DNA of 64,000 bases, from NCBI RefSeq assembly GCF_910592395.1, contig NC_088320.1, positions 2,418,001 to 2,482,000 of the forward strand, written 5' to 3'. Position numbers and translations under genes: made by a program. The DNA is from Lineus longissimus. Lineage: Eukaryota > Nemertea > Pilidiophora > Heteronemertea > Lineidae. This document shows, one piece after another, positions 1 to 11,458 of this stretch (positions are counted from its first letter, which is position 1; every line of letters starts with the position of its first letter). The notes below the pieces were generated by a model. It made no database searches. It had not been told where the DNA came from and saw only the letters and a list, made by a program, of their open reading frames with translations.

Positions 1-1780
1 TCGAATAGGGCCTACGTCGCGCCTTATTGCACTCCCATGAATTTGAAGCGACACTTTTTTTCTGGGCAACGCGATCTGTGTTTTGAAAACCTCTGCGAAA
101 CTATCTGTTGTTGATTTCTCTCGATGGCCCTTATGATTCGAAACGGCTTGCCATAACAAGATTTCATGGCGTGCCCTGTGATAATTTCACATTCGCTTTA
201 GACTATTACAAAGTAATAGTGTGATCTACAAAATCCCTTGTCGGTCTTCTTTAGACATTTTCCTTTACATTTTTAACAGCCTTCCCGTTATTTGACTGGA
301 AATGTTTTCGCAATTTTGTCTGGGTTTCATATCAATATCTACGTACTTTAAAGACTTACTTCATTCGTTCAAAGCGTGAAAATTGAACTCGAGCGTGTAC
401 TGAAGACGAGACATTCAAATTCAAGTTCAATTCAAATTGTTTTAATGAGGGAATAGGCGTGTAAGGTCATACACCTTGGCCACATGACGTTTGACGATAA
501 ATGTGACCTTTCAAAACTAAGATAGACAAACAAGATTATGTCAAGCTATCTGACCCTATAGCATGATTTTGATTGATTTTGATTAATAAATACTTGTTGT
601 TTAAAATCTTTTCCCCACTGGAAGGGTCCATGGGCCCCCAGCATTTTCAACAGAATGTTTTATGATTAAAGCTTGACGATATGTAGCAGGATCCAAAGGA
701 AACCTATGCTCTATTGAGACAGAAACCAACTGAACAGTTTTAGAAAAGAGAAAGCAGGCAGAAGATTCGGAACAATGCCGCTAATTAACCCGTAGTCCCT
801 TAAATCCCATCTTAGTCCAAGATCTCATGTATTCCATTGGTTGATTAACACCAGCAAATTGCAACGGAAGGCTCATCAGTGGCTTAGTTGGCAAGATTTT
901 GCCATACATCCGAGATTGACAGAGGGATTATCTGGAAACAATTTCATAGGAAGATACCATGATACTAATGTGGGCGGCCTGATTAGGGGATGCATCACCC
1001 AGTGCGCTCGGGGCACAGATGGACAAGGTATAGCTTGCAGAGATGTACCAGAGTTAGTCCCAAGTTGCTTAGGGAACCTTAAAAGCCCTGCATGGCCATC
1101 AGATGAGTTATAACACCTGCCTAAGTGCGGATGGTGTATGTTATTATTACAAATATGATAAAAAAAATAAGCGATAGACAAATAATTTGTCGCCTCTGAT
1201 GAGATGGAGACGGTGGATATTACGTTTAAAAAATGTGCTGTGTCGACCGTGTTTTTCGCCAGGGGCACTTAGAACCAAAAGCCTGTTCATTGTCTTAACA
1301 ATATTACTGATGGAAGGTTGCGCCTGCGGCTTTTGTGTTGTGTACCTGATATCACTTCCTTGTCGAGATTTGGTGTTCGTAGTGAAAGTTGTTGCCTGAA
1401 TGTTAGCAATTCATATCGAGTCATAACCGAGATTCGGTGTTCATAGTGAAGGTTGTTGCCTGAATGTTAGCCCTCCAGATTCGTTTTATTCAAGACCTCT
1501 GTTCAGAGCATTCAGTTACTTTAATTCATATAGATATTTCAAAAGAACACCACTGAATTTCCAAATTAACGACAAATCAAAATCATGATATCGCTTTTAG
1601 CACAATAAACATATTTGATATTCACGACGGGTAAAAGAAAAACCTACGCCCAGCCACACAATGCGCAACCTCATCCCAGGAGCAGTGACGCCCACTAATG
1701 ACCGCTACGATCTTGGAACTACGTGTGGCGTTGTCAATCCCCAAAGCACTCATTGCGACGAGGTTGCAATCTCGCGAAGC
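1..1780. other. No recognisable gene
   Basis: I see no convincing exon here. The short open frames (for example 841-1113) lack splice context, codon bias or family motifs. The one structure I can support is a pair of 44-bp direct repeats near 1364-1471, listed separately. The stretch may be the 5' flank of the neuropeptide gene or the 3' flank of an unseen gene. Confidence 0.5.
1364..1471. repeat. Two 44-bp direct repeats
   Basis: 1364-1407 and 1428-1471 are near-identical 44-bp copies. Each starts CGAGATT and ends with GCCTGAATGTTAGC. They differ at a few positions and are separated by 20 bp. They look like a local two-copy duplication. Confidence 0.8.
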
Positions 1781-1814
1781 TTTTATACTTAAAACCTGGC
1801 GAATTGTTATCAGT
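1781..1814 (+). promoter_or_regulatory. Candidate TATA box and initiator of the neuropeptide gene
   Basis: A TATA-like TTTTATACTT lies at 1781-1790. A TCAGT initiator-like word lies at 1810-1814, about 29 bp downstream, which is the normal TATA-to-start spacing. The ATG follows at 1844. The alternative is that TTCGTTCCAG just before the ATG is a splice acceptor and the first exon lies further upstream. Confidence 0.4.
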
Positions 1815-1843
1815 CTCTCTCTTCCTTTCGTTCCAGCTACACA

Positions 1844-3759
1844 ATGGAGTCCCGACATATTTTAGTACAAGCCCTTTTGGTGGTGTGCTTGACGCACCTG
1901 GCGCATGGGATCTTCTTTACGAGTTCGAAGGAAAATGAATACCCGAGGATAGGTAGGCGCGGTTTCGTAGCACCCCGCCCGGACTTTGATTTAAATGATT
2001 CCAGAGATTTATACGATAACCGATTACTCGCAAAGGCGTTATTAATGGAACTGTCTGCGCGAGGTAAGTCATCAATTTTAAATATGTTCTTTATTGTGCT
2101 TACTTCTTGCTTACTTTTTCAAGATAGGAAAACAAACTTCTCCCAGTCGCCCGCGATGATATCTCGATCGATCAAGATGAAAAGTCAATCGATCGAGATA
2201 TCAAGTCCTTCGATCGAGATATTTCAGCAAAGTCTTTTTTTCATGTTGACAAATTTCAAATACGACCTTTTTGTTTGTGACAGCTTTGTGCAGTTCAAGT
2301 TATCATGAATATGAAGTTAGTTGACACAAACGCGTAGAGTTGTCCGACATAGTCGTAACGTCATATCCTTGGCCTTTGAGTCGATTTCAGAATTATTTCC
2401 CGGTAGTATTAGTAGGCCTAATTAATGAAGCGACGTTATATCGGTGAAACTTCTACACGAACCATTCACTCAATTTAGTATGCTTATTATGCTTATTGTT
2501 TATTACTGGTACTTTGGTGTTGTTGCTTTTTTAGTGTTTCCTATGTTTGGTTGGTTTATTGTTGTTGTTTTTTTGTCCCTAAATTTTGATTGTTGTACAT
2601 TGTACATCACCTGAGGAAGTAAGTGGCAAAAGGTGGTATGGTGCCATTTTTCCATTTCAAAATAACGAACTGCAAAGACCGGCTCCTGTTCCAAGTGTGT
2701 ATTATAGAATGACGAAGGGCAACTGACCGAAAGGGCGTATAAAAAAAGACGGAAAATATATTTTTAGCGATTTTTATATTCGCGAATATACAAGTAGGTT
2801 AATTGCGAAGACACTCTAGCCAAACAGCTTCTCCGCTATTGGAGGATGCACCGCACCGAGAATTGGTTACTAATTCAATTATTGCGGGCGTTATTCAGAA
2901 CACGCAAACCTGTTTTTTTCTAACAGTATCTGAAGTTAAGGAAATTTTCTAGAAGTAATTCCTATAAATAATTCATTTATTTTTAGGTGTCGCTGTTCTT
3001 TATGTTTTGTTTTATATGCATGGTGCATAATTATGTTCTTTTGAACAAGGTGAAGTAGTCCCCAGTGGGGGAGTATGGCTGTTCCATCGAATAGTTGGCG
3101 GATTTCTCATCGTGAGATCGACCAGCAAAAAAACCCTCATCGAACAGTTTTTGCTGAATTTGACACTTCTGTCGTAGGGGTTAGGGGTGGCAACACACAT
3201 TACTTTTGCTTTCTCAATAAAGCCTTCTGTGTCCCATCTGTGGTAAAAAGCCATTACTCGAGAAGTATACACCTCACGAAGCTAATACTACCACGAGCAT
3301 GTTCCTGGGAACAGCTTGTTCGATATCAAAGCCATTTTGAGGCGACAGTCTGGGAGAGTGTTCGTGTAAACTACATCGGAAATTCGAGCCTCCCTCTATG
3401 AGAACTGGCCATTTTCACAAACAATGAGACCGACTTAGCACCGTGAATTCGGTATGCTATACAACGGACCAATACCTCCGAGATAGGCCTACCATTCAAA
3501 ACTACCTCTACGGAGATTTTTTCGCCCAAAGGCCCAATCGCGCATGGCCTATAAAACAGGCAGCCTGTTTTCAACTTTTGATAAATAAGCCACTCTGTTT
3601 CTCATTGAAGACAGTATTTGATTTGTCTTTCCTTTTCTATTTACAGGAGTCAAGCCTTTCAAATTACCGACACAAGTCGAACACGGAGCAGACGATTTCG
3701 ATACAAAAACGAGGCAGATCCTGAACGAGGATACTCATAACGGATACCCACAAAATTAA
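1844..3759 (+). CDS. PRX-amide-type neuropeptide precursor (two exons, 110 aa)
   Basis: Exons are 1844-2063 and 3647-3759, joined in phase 1 (CGAG|gtaagt ... ttacag|GAGTC), giving 110 residues and a TAA stop. Residues 1-22 form a signal peptide: a basic start, then VQALLVVCLTHLA, with likely cleavage after AHG. Next comes IFFTSSKENEYPRI, then G-R-R, the usual signal for dibasic cleavage and C-terminal amidation. The predicted product is a 14-residue peptide ending YPRI-amide. The rest (about residues 40-110, starting GFVAPRPDFD) is an acidic flanking peptide with no second copy. A C-terminal PRX-amide is typical of the CAPA/pyrokinin/ETH and NLP-44 family; FF near the start and PRI-amide at the end recall ecdysis-triggering hormones. 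Family placement is inference. The product would be secreted and act on a GPCR. A possible AATAAA lies at 4186. Confidence 0.7.
2158..2217. repeat. Perfect 15-bp inverted repeat in the neuropeptide gene intron
   Basis: GATATCTCGATCGAT (2158-2172) is followed, after a 15-nt spacer, by its exact reverse complement at 2188-2202. A third related word (CGATCGAGATAT) follows at about 2210-2221. The repeat could form a hairpin in RNA or a cruciform in DNA. It lies about 95 bp downstream of the exon 1 donor. Confidence 0.8.
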
Positions 3760-6700
3760 ACAAAGTCCATCAATCTGGATAAAATATTCAAACTGGAAAC
3801 AGTTGCTGCTGTTAAGCAGGAAATGGTGAGAGTCACGTGATGACATTGTCACTTCCTGTAACCTGAAAGGACATAATCGGTGCTATTGAATTTCAAAACA
3901 GAACTTCTCAGAACTTTCTTGTTACGTCGCTTTAACTTCAAGTGGAGATTCAAATAATTTAACTGAGCGATGGTATTACTTTTTGGATTTTGGGGCACTT
4001 GCATAGGGCAAGTGATTCGCATTAAACCCCAAAGACACTTACTTATAATCATGTTAATTTCATTCTCATACACGAAATTTAAGAACATTTGTTTTACCGC
4101 AGAACAGCATCAGACATTTTCATAAAACATTTAATGCCTTCGAAAACATAGAAACAGTGAATAGGATAGGTGCATTACCAAAATGAATAAACATCACAAA
4201 CCATGTTCTGCTCTGCGTAAGATTATTTGAATCCATACCAACCTTTCCATTGATTTTTCACACACAAGTGAAATTTTTATACCTAGGTTTATCCTATTAG
4301 GAAATTTGAGTACTCAGTGAGAGACCAAATGTTTTCCATCAAAACTCTGACAACCATTCGTCTAATTGTACCTGCAAGATTTCGATAGGAGGGTCACCTT
4401 TTATTTAGTCGAACTACTACAGTGTATTTAGAAGATTTATTATTTCCATACATGTATGTAGTTCCGGTGGATAGTGCCTCACTTTGACCATGTAGTAATA
4501 TGTAGTGCCACTTTTTTATTAATAAGGAACCTCTCCTATTAATTTCAGCAAGGTAGAAAGACTTCAATGTCAGGTTCGTTTGTGGGCATTGTTTGTATGA
4601 GGCCCGCTCTGGTAATTGGTGATAAAGATGGCCGTGTCAAGGTCATCGCTGTGGCGCGTATATCTTATATCAGTGTATAAAGCAGCACCTTTTGAACTGA
4701 TATTCAGTCCGTTTTTCACAATTGGACTCGAAAACCCCAAATTCAGATTGAAATCTGATTTGAACGGAAGGAACAGGCCTCTAATCCAAGAAGGTGATCA
4801 TCACATTCACAGAGCACTTCCTCAACCACACCGCCTAGGCCCTATGCCAATCTTGTGACCTCTTTTTCTTTTTTGGAGTGACGGTGAAATTCCGATTGTC
4901 TAATATGTCTTAAACCAGCTATACAACAGATGGCAGACCCTTGAAATAGTCCACGCTTCATCAGGAAAAGCGCAGCGCCGGGCAAAGTTAATGTCAAGGT
5001 TTCATTTATAAATATGAAAATGTACACTAGCCTACATGTACTTTTATTTGGTGTTGATATTTTTTGTGTTATGCATTACCCAGTATCAGACCTGCTACTT
5101 TCCACTTACCTGCTATCTCATTATCTGCAAAAGACCAGCAAAGAGTGGCAGAAGCCCAGAACTTGCAGCAAGGGTGTTTGTGTGTTCCTTGGGCGGTTCC
5201 CAAACAGGGCAAAAGGGTATGAAATAAACTCACCCAAACACGGGACTGCCGACGCCCACCATATGCCCACCATACGTCGTCCGGCTGACCTCATTCTCTG
5301 GACCAATTCCATGCCAAGCGGGGTGCCGCCCACCGCTGGCGTCTTCGGCCGGTCTTACCAAGACCCGCCAGAAACAACTACCGACACAGGAAGGTTGCTT
5401 GTGTAAAAGTGGACAGAGACTGGTGAATGGTGAGGAAAAGAAGCAGTCACGGCAGGCTTGGATTTTGACAGGCTCGGAAAGATCATAACGCGGACGTAAA
5501 AGTGTCTCCGTGTGGACAGCTTAGCGTTTCTCCAGTGGAGGTTAGCGGCAGGCTTTCCTGCTGTAAATATTATCCCCGTCACATCTCACCCCTTGTCACC
5601 GAACCCACTACCTTTTAAGTCACCAGATCAATCGCTCTGCTCACAATTTACAAACCCACGACTCTCTTCCGCTGGGACTTACAAAGATCTCCCATCATAG
5701 TGAGCAAAATGTCAAGGAAATTACTGACTTTATGTAAATAAAGAGTTAATTCTTAGCAACATCGATAACGAAAGTCACCATTCGAAGAACAAAGTTCGAA
5801 AACCACTTATCATCATAAGTCATTTTTAACAGACAAGATCTGAGTTATCTCTGTTTGAAATTATCGTATTTCTGATATTTTAATATCGAGGAGTTTGCTC
5901 TCAGCGGGACTGGGACTGTCCAAGATTATTTTTTGGGAAATAACATTATGATTATACATTTTATGCTCAACCAGTGTATATATTATCAAACATTGAAGTT
6001 ATACGCAAAGAAAAAAACATCGCTTTTGACTGAGAGTTTTGAATTGACAACATGGTCTTTGTTGGTTGGAATCTCCGGGGTTGGTTCGTGCTAAACAATC
6101 AATGGAGTTTTATCTAAAGTGGTCTTTAATGTCACGATGATATAGTGAGGTAGGAAAGTTCACATTAGGTCATTACCCGAGCTTTTATTTATTCACGCAA
6201 CAGCTTCACAGATTTTGAAATAGCCCAGCATTACAACCGAAAATCAGCCATTCAAGTCCACTCTTGGAGGAACAAATGAGAGAGGTCAATGGTGAGATGA
6301 CTGTCTGCCAAGAAGCGGATCTTCTTAGGATGCGTATAGTGTGGCACGTGAACCACCGATGCAGCCTGCGCCTCGACCTGTACTGAATCATAAGTGGAAC
6401 ACGGTCACGTTGAAATGACATACAATGACACATCGATAATCAAATTGTTGACCAACGAACCCGATTTGTTAAAAGGTGTCATGATATCAATAAAGGGACG
6501 ATAAACGCGAGATCATTAGGTCCTGGGAACACTGAAAGCCGAGGTAGGTGTCCATTTGGTTGGGTGTACAGCGTTTGACAGTGATCCCTGAACATTTTCA
6601 GCGGCAGCTCTGGGCTTGGGGGGTAGATTCGAAATTTCACTGAAAATGTAATAACTTGTCGCATGTCAGTATTCTTCCTATCAATGAATAAAGGTTGAAA

Positions 6701-7460
6701 CTATACATTGATGTATTGTATCCTTATGATATGTGACAGCATATTGGATATATTCGCCATAAGAATAACACATAAGAATAACGTGATCTCGTGACCATTA
6801 TCTGTCTCTGGACATTTCTTCGCCTTTATTTTCTTCAACAAAGGGAGAAGACGTATGTCACTCAGTCACTTGAAAGATAAGGTTACCATGTAGACAAATT
6901 TCGGTCCATATTGTGAGAACAACAGGCCATGTCAGAAGCATGGACCTCTAGACTCGTATCTCTAGGATGTTACCGCAGGTGGTAAAGGTGGTTAAACTAG
7001 GCTCCCGAGGCAGGCCGATTTCGTCATCCTGTTCATCTTCCTCTCCATTAGGGAGAGGGACATGGCCAATACCACAGCACCCAAGAGGTGTAGATAAAAC
7101 TTAACCTGCTTTCCAAGCTTACCGTCCAAGATGACACCGCAGATACACGGTGTCATCATAATCTGGCTGGTGCGTTCTACCTGTTGTGTTGTCGTGCTTA
7201 TCATGTTTGCACTTACGTTATTACACAAGTGCATGCAGATAAGCCAAATCTCGGGCCAAATCACACACGGACGTGAGACTGATTTCCAATCACCCAGGAG
7301 TCACTTCAGATAATGGCTTCTAGCTTTGAGGGCACGCAGTTGAGAGGAACGTATCCTCAAGAATAAATAACCCCAGTTTCATTTAATCTTGGTATGCATG
7401 TTTTTTCATTAAATTCAACGATTCGATGAAAGATCTTCTCTCTCCAGACGAAACCAAAAT
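3760..7460. other. Intergenic stretch, no supported gene
   Basis: Between the neuropeptide stop and the ENPP start I find only short open frames without homology. A candidate polyadenylation signal AATAAA at 4186-4191 could serve the neuropeptide transcript. A minus-strand frame at 6992-7264 has a hydrophobic run (HLLGAVVLAMSL) and a GTAAG downstream of VILDG. I could not connect it to other exons, so I do not call it. Confidence 0.5.
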
Positions 7461-10400
7461 ATGTTCACCTTCGGTCCAGATCGCCTCTGGATATTGATGA
7501 CGGTGGTCATCTTGGCAACAACTTCACCCCTACCAGGACCCGACGAACAACTTCGTCCAGCAGGCCGCAAAGTGATGCTTCTCCTGTTTGATGGAATGAG
7601 TTGGGACTATCCTGGTTATCCAGGTTTGACGGGGTTTCAACGATTGGCACGGTTAGGGGTAAAGGCACGCTACCTTATACCGGAGTTTCCGACAAATACG
7701 TTCCCGAATCATTACACCATAGACACGGGTAAGAAGTGTGTTTCACTTTCAAAGAGTGAATAAAATATCACAAACAAGACTATACAATAGTTCCGACAGC
7801 TTTACTTGTGAGTCGTGATCTATATATTTGCGGAGACGCACTGGCATGACTTGGGCGTCACACACGCATTGAATATATGATTGAACATAAGTTTCCCCAA
7901 TCCAACCTCTACGGTAAAAAGTAATACATGTAGTTCCCCTGTAGAAGTACCCTGCTTGGCCCTGTACAAGTATTTATGGCCAAGCTGGAAAGAATAGCAA
8001 CCCAATTTAAGATTGTTAGAATAAATGATGTGATACCCGGAATGCTGTAACTAGTGGTTTACGGTAATGACCCCAAACCGATATGCAGGTATCAGCATCG
8101 GTTGAGGTCTCCTTCAAATTCCTTTCAAGGTTTGCATGTGGAAAGTCATGGTATGATTGACAACAACATCTATGACTCAAAAACAGAAAAATACTTTTCG
8201 TTCCGCGGGGATAACTACTACAACCCGACGTGGTGGGACGGAGCAGAACCTTTCTGGATCACAGCTAAAATGCAGGTATATTCCCCGAATTCTAGCTTAT
8301 CCTTTACATACCAGAAGCAAATAGCCTTTTCGTCAATACCTTTCTCTGGAAATTTATGCAAGTAGGAATCGTAAATGAACTTCCTTATGATGGGCAGGTG
8401 GAATTTTATGGAATCTGTATAGAGCATTGTTATAATTCTCAAGTGTATAGCGAAACCGCCGTTTTCAAGAAGAATCCCATGTGAAAGTATTGCCAACCAA
8501 ATTATTATCTGGTGACTTTCCATTGAAGGGTATACGGACGCACCTCTTCTACTGGCTCGGCTGCACCCAAACTGTTAGAGGCATGACAGCTGACCACTGC
8601 GTCCCCTACCCCAGCTGGGGTAGTGTGGAGCATATCCCATTCATGGCCCACTTAGACGAGAGTCTGCACCTCTTACAGTACGACCAAACAGACTTTGTTG
8701 GTAAGTATGTAAGTAAGATAATTGTATTCGTCTGCTATGGTAATGCCTCGGCAAATTCGGCCGGCCGTGAGATCATTTTACCGGGTGATCGGCCACGCCC
8801 CGCAGAACTGACGAGACGGTGATGTAGTCGAACCAATCCTAGCCTCGCTTGGTACCACTATACCGGCACCGTTAACTATAGCGTACATTTGCTCCGCAGC
8901 AAATGCTAGCTATCCTCTCAGTGGGAGATTGGTTTCGAACGGTATGAACGGTATTCCAACTTCTTTGCTAAATACATGTGTATTTTCCAGCCCTGTACAC
9001 CGACAACGTCGACCACAACGGTCATTTTTACGGTGTTCACACAGAACAACATAACACCTCCCTCCGCAATGTGGATGACGCCATCAACCACCTGGTGGAT
9101 GAACTAGAAGTTAGAAACCTGACTGAAACCGTTGACGTCATTCTGCTCTCAGATCACGGAATGATGGACGCGAATCGAAGCCAATTGATCTACCTCGTGG
9201 ACTACATCAGTGAGTGCAATCCAACTTGCGTATGCACTTGTTGTTAAGTATCTCGACGAATGTAGGTTGATTAATCCAATTCTGTTATTTCTCAACTAAT
9301 TATATGAGTCACCTTGTCCGACTTTTGAACTTGACCATCTTTATCGATGTTCTTAACTCAATTCGATCGAGGTTTCATCTTCATGGCAGGTTACTGGCAA
9401 TGGTATACTACGGACCTGGTGACAGTGAGCTCTGGCTGTGCGGCGTTGTTTCTTTGGCCGAAACGGCCCCAGCAGATTATGACGGTAAGTCCTATCCTGC
9501 TCCTGGAATTTCTGGTAGTCTAATGCCGCTAAGACTGTTGCTTAAATGGGGGCGTAACCTCGGTTAGAAGAGAACTTCGTATGCGAGAAATAGATTTTGC
9601 TCAAATGGGGGCGTAACCTAGGCAAGAAGAGAGAGCTGCGGAGGCGAGAAACGGGCTGTTACTCAAATGGGGCGTAACATAGGAAAAGGCCACTCAAATG
9701 TGACATATGTATCGGCACAGCATAAACGCGATTTACAAATAATACCCTTTGTTTATTCATCTTTTTGCGCTCAGATGTACGGTCTATTTGTAAACAAGCA
9801 CCCGCACCTTCACGTCTACCTCAAGCAGCACTATTCTGACGTGCCCAACTGGCATTTTGGAGACAACGAACGGACACCGCCGATCTTACTAGTCGCTGAC
9901 CCCGGCTGGTGTATCATCAGACCATTTGTAAGTATTTGACGTTGTTAAACGATATCATAAGCAGGTTTTGCGATAAGTACGAATAACGGAGTAAGAATAC
10001 GAAGGTCAGTGGTGTCATCAAGTCCTCGTGCCGTGAAAGGAGGAGACCTTAGAATAGATGTTCACCTCCGGTCGGTCGCCTGTGTGAGGCTCTGCGCTAA
10101 TTCATTTACGCGGCACTCGTAAATCATATTTTCTACTTAGATGCAGGAGAAATCAGCTAATCATCGATAAATGTACATTTAAACTTCGGACATCGTGGTG
10201 TCATAGCTCTTCTCAGGCTTGCAAAACCTGTCTATCATGACATTTCACGAACTACCGTCCTCAGTAACTGGATTTATTCACCTCTGCATGCATACTACCC
10301 TCACGCATGTCTTGATCGCTGATCAAAATGCCAAACAGACCAGGTGCTTTTGTTGATATGGCAATACCATTCGCTACCTTTTCTCAAGAAACAGTTGGGA

Positions 10401-11169
10401 CTTCCTGTCAGAGGTTTGGGCCAATCATCAGGCGCCTATCATGCTGTTAGCCTGCATGCTTGTTCGGCGCAGAGAGCTGCACGCTCATGACTGAGTACTG
10501 TGCTTCTGATTGGTCAATATTATGCCTGTGACCTGATAGGAAATCTCTAATTGCTCCAGGTGACCTCTAATAAAAATCCTGTTGCTTTTTTCGTTGGATA
10601 TTAGGACTTCTTCGTTCAAACTGGCAACCATGGTTGGAGCAACAATGAGCAAGAAATGAGGACGATTTTCATGGCATTTGGACCAGGTGAGTGTCGCCGA
10701 GTATCATTTTGATTGGGCGGTGTCAATAGTGACGTCATGGAAGTCTCCCGAAGTTCAAGCAAGGATCCGCGAAAAGTGAGTTGTCGCCAATTTGTGCGAC
10801 AACCCCTCCAAACCATCCGACACGGTTCTGGATCAGAGAGTTTCACCGAGATAGCTAGATTTATAGCTGTGCTGTCACGTGTCTGAATACTCAATTTGTG
10901 CGACCTTCTTTATTAATTCATACGTATACAAAAATTGCGATATCTCGCTACATCCTACCGATTGGTTTTACAATATTTGAAAAAGAAATTTGCCTTCTTC
11001 TCCAGATTTTAAGAAAAACTACCTCGCCAAGCCTATTCATATGGTTGACATCTACCAACTCTACAGTAGAATCCTTGGTATGAAACAACAGACCAACAAT
11101 GGCACCTGGAGTCGCGTGAGCAACATGATGACATGGAATACAGAAGACGTCACTGATGCGCTGACCTAG
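7461..11169 (+). CDS. ENPP6-like: ENPP6-like choline phosphodiesterase (8 exons, 432 aa)
   Basis: Exons: 7461-7728, 8130-8275, 8529-8700, 8991-9209, 9390-9484, 9775-9927, 10605-10686 and 11006-11169. All splice phases agree. A hydrophobic N-terminus (LWILMTVVILATT) suggests secretion or membrane delivery. The alkaline-phosphatase-fold active site is complete: D44 in LLFDGMS, the nucleophile in NTFPNHYT (T80), D203 and H207 in DHNGHFYG, D250/H251 in LLSDHGM, and H360 in GNHGW. The GC-x11-C spacing (GCTQTVRGMTADHC), the WWDGAEPFW segment and the C-terminal NNGTWSRV resemble vertebrate ENPP6, which cleaves glycerophosphocholine and lysophosphatidylcholine. Human ENPP6 is 440 aa, so this looks full length. 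As I recall, ENPP6 uses a Ser nucleophile; Thr here is as in ENPP1-5 and ENPP7. Substrate is therefore inference. The 3' end faces the RhoBTB 3' end about 290 bp away. Confidence 0.88.
8887..8904. repeat. Small hairpin in ENPP intron 3
   Basis: ATTTGCT-ccgc-AGCAAAT is a 7-bp perfect stem with a 4-nt loop. I infer no function. Confidence 0.5.
9541..9690. repeat. About 61-bp tandem repeat in ENPP intron 5
   Basis: Three imperfect units each begin with CAAATGGGG(G)GCGTAAC (near 9543, 9602 and 9664) and continue with an AGAAGAGA/GCGAGAAA segment. The third unit is truncated. It is a short intronic minisatellite lying upstream of the exon 6 acceptor. Confidence 0.8.
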
Positions 11170-11283
11170 TAATCAGATTCAGGAGTTCATTTTCAAAGTG
11201 ACTCATTCAATGCTCTACCTTTCCTTTCCTGCCAACACTACTGACGGGATCTGTTCGTTCGAAGAATTCTCGAATTTACACTG

Positions 11284-11289
11284 TTTATT
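11284..11289 (-). terminator. Candidate polyadenylation signal of RhoBTB copy 1
   Basis: TTTATT on the plus strand reads AATAAA on the minus strand, about 170 bp beyond the RhoBTB copy 1 stop. The spacing suits a short 3' UTR. Confidence 0.45.
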
Positions 11290-11458
11290 TCAAAAGCTGC
11301 ACCATCCTCAAAAGTCCTGAGTTGGTCAGTTGTATCCTCCTCCCCTCACACTTGGTCTGAGGTACAGAATGATGCTACATTACATTACATTTTATCATTC
11401 CTCGTTAGTGTCAGTGTGAGCCAATCACGTTTCCCTTCTATCCTCTATGTTGTTTTGA

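Noticed and set aside
1844-2308. Single-exon 154-aa version of the neuropeptide ORF
   Set aside because: It reads through a strong donor (GAG|gtaagt at 2064) into low-complexity intron. Splicing to 3647 gives a clean phase and a sensible end.
6992-7264. Minus-strand 90-aa ORF with a hydrophobic segment, possibly a membrane-protein exon
   Set aside because: No homology recognised, and no partner exons found on either side.
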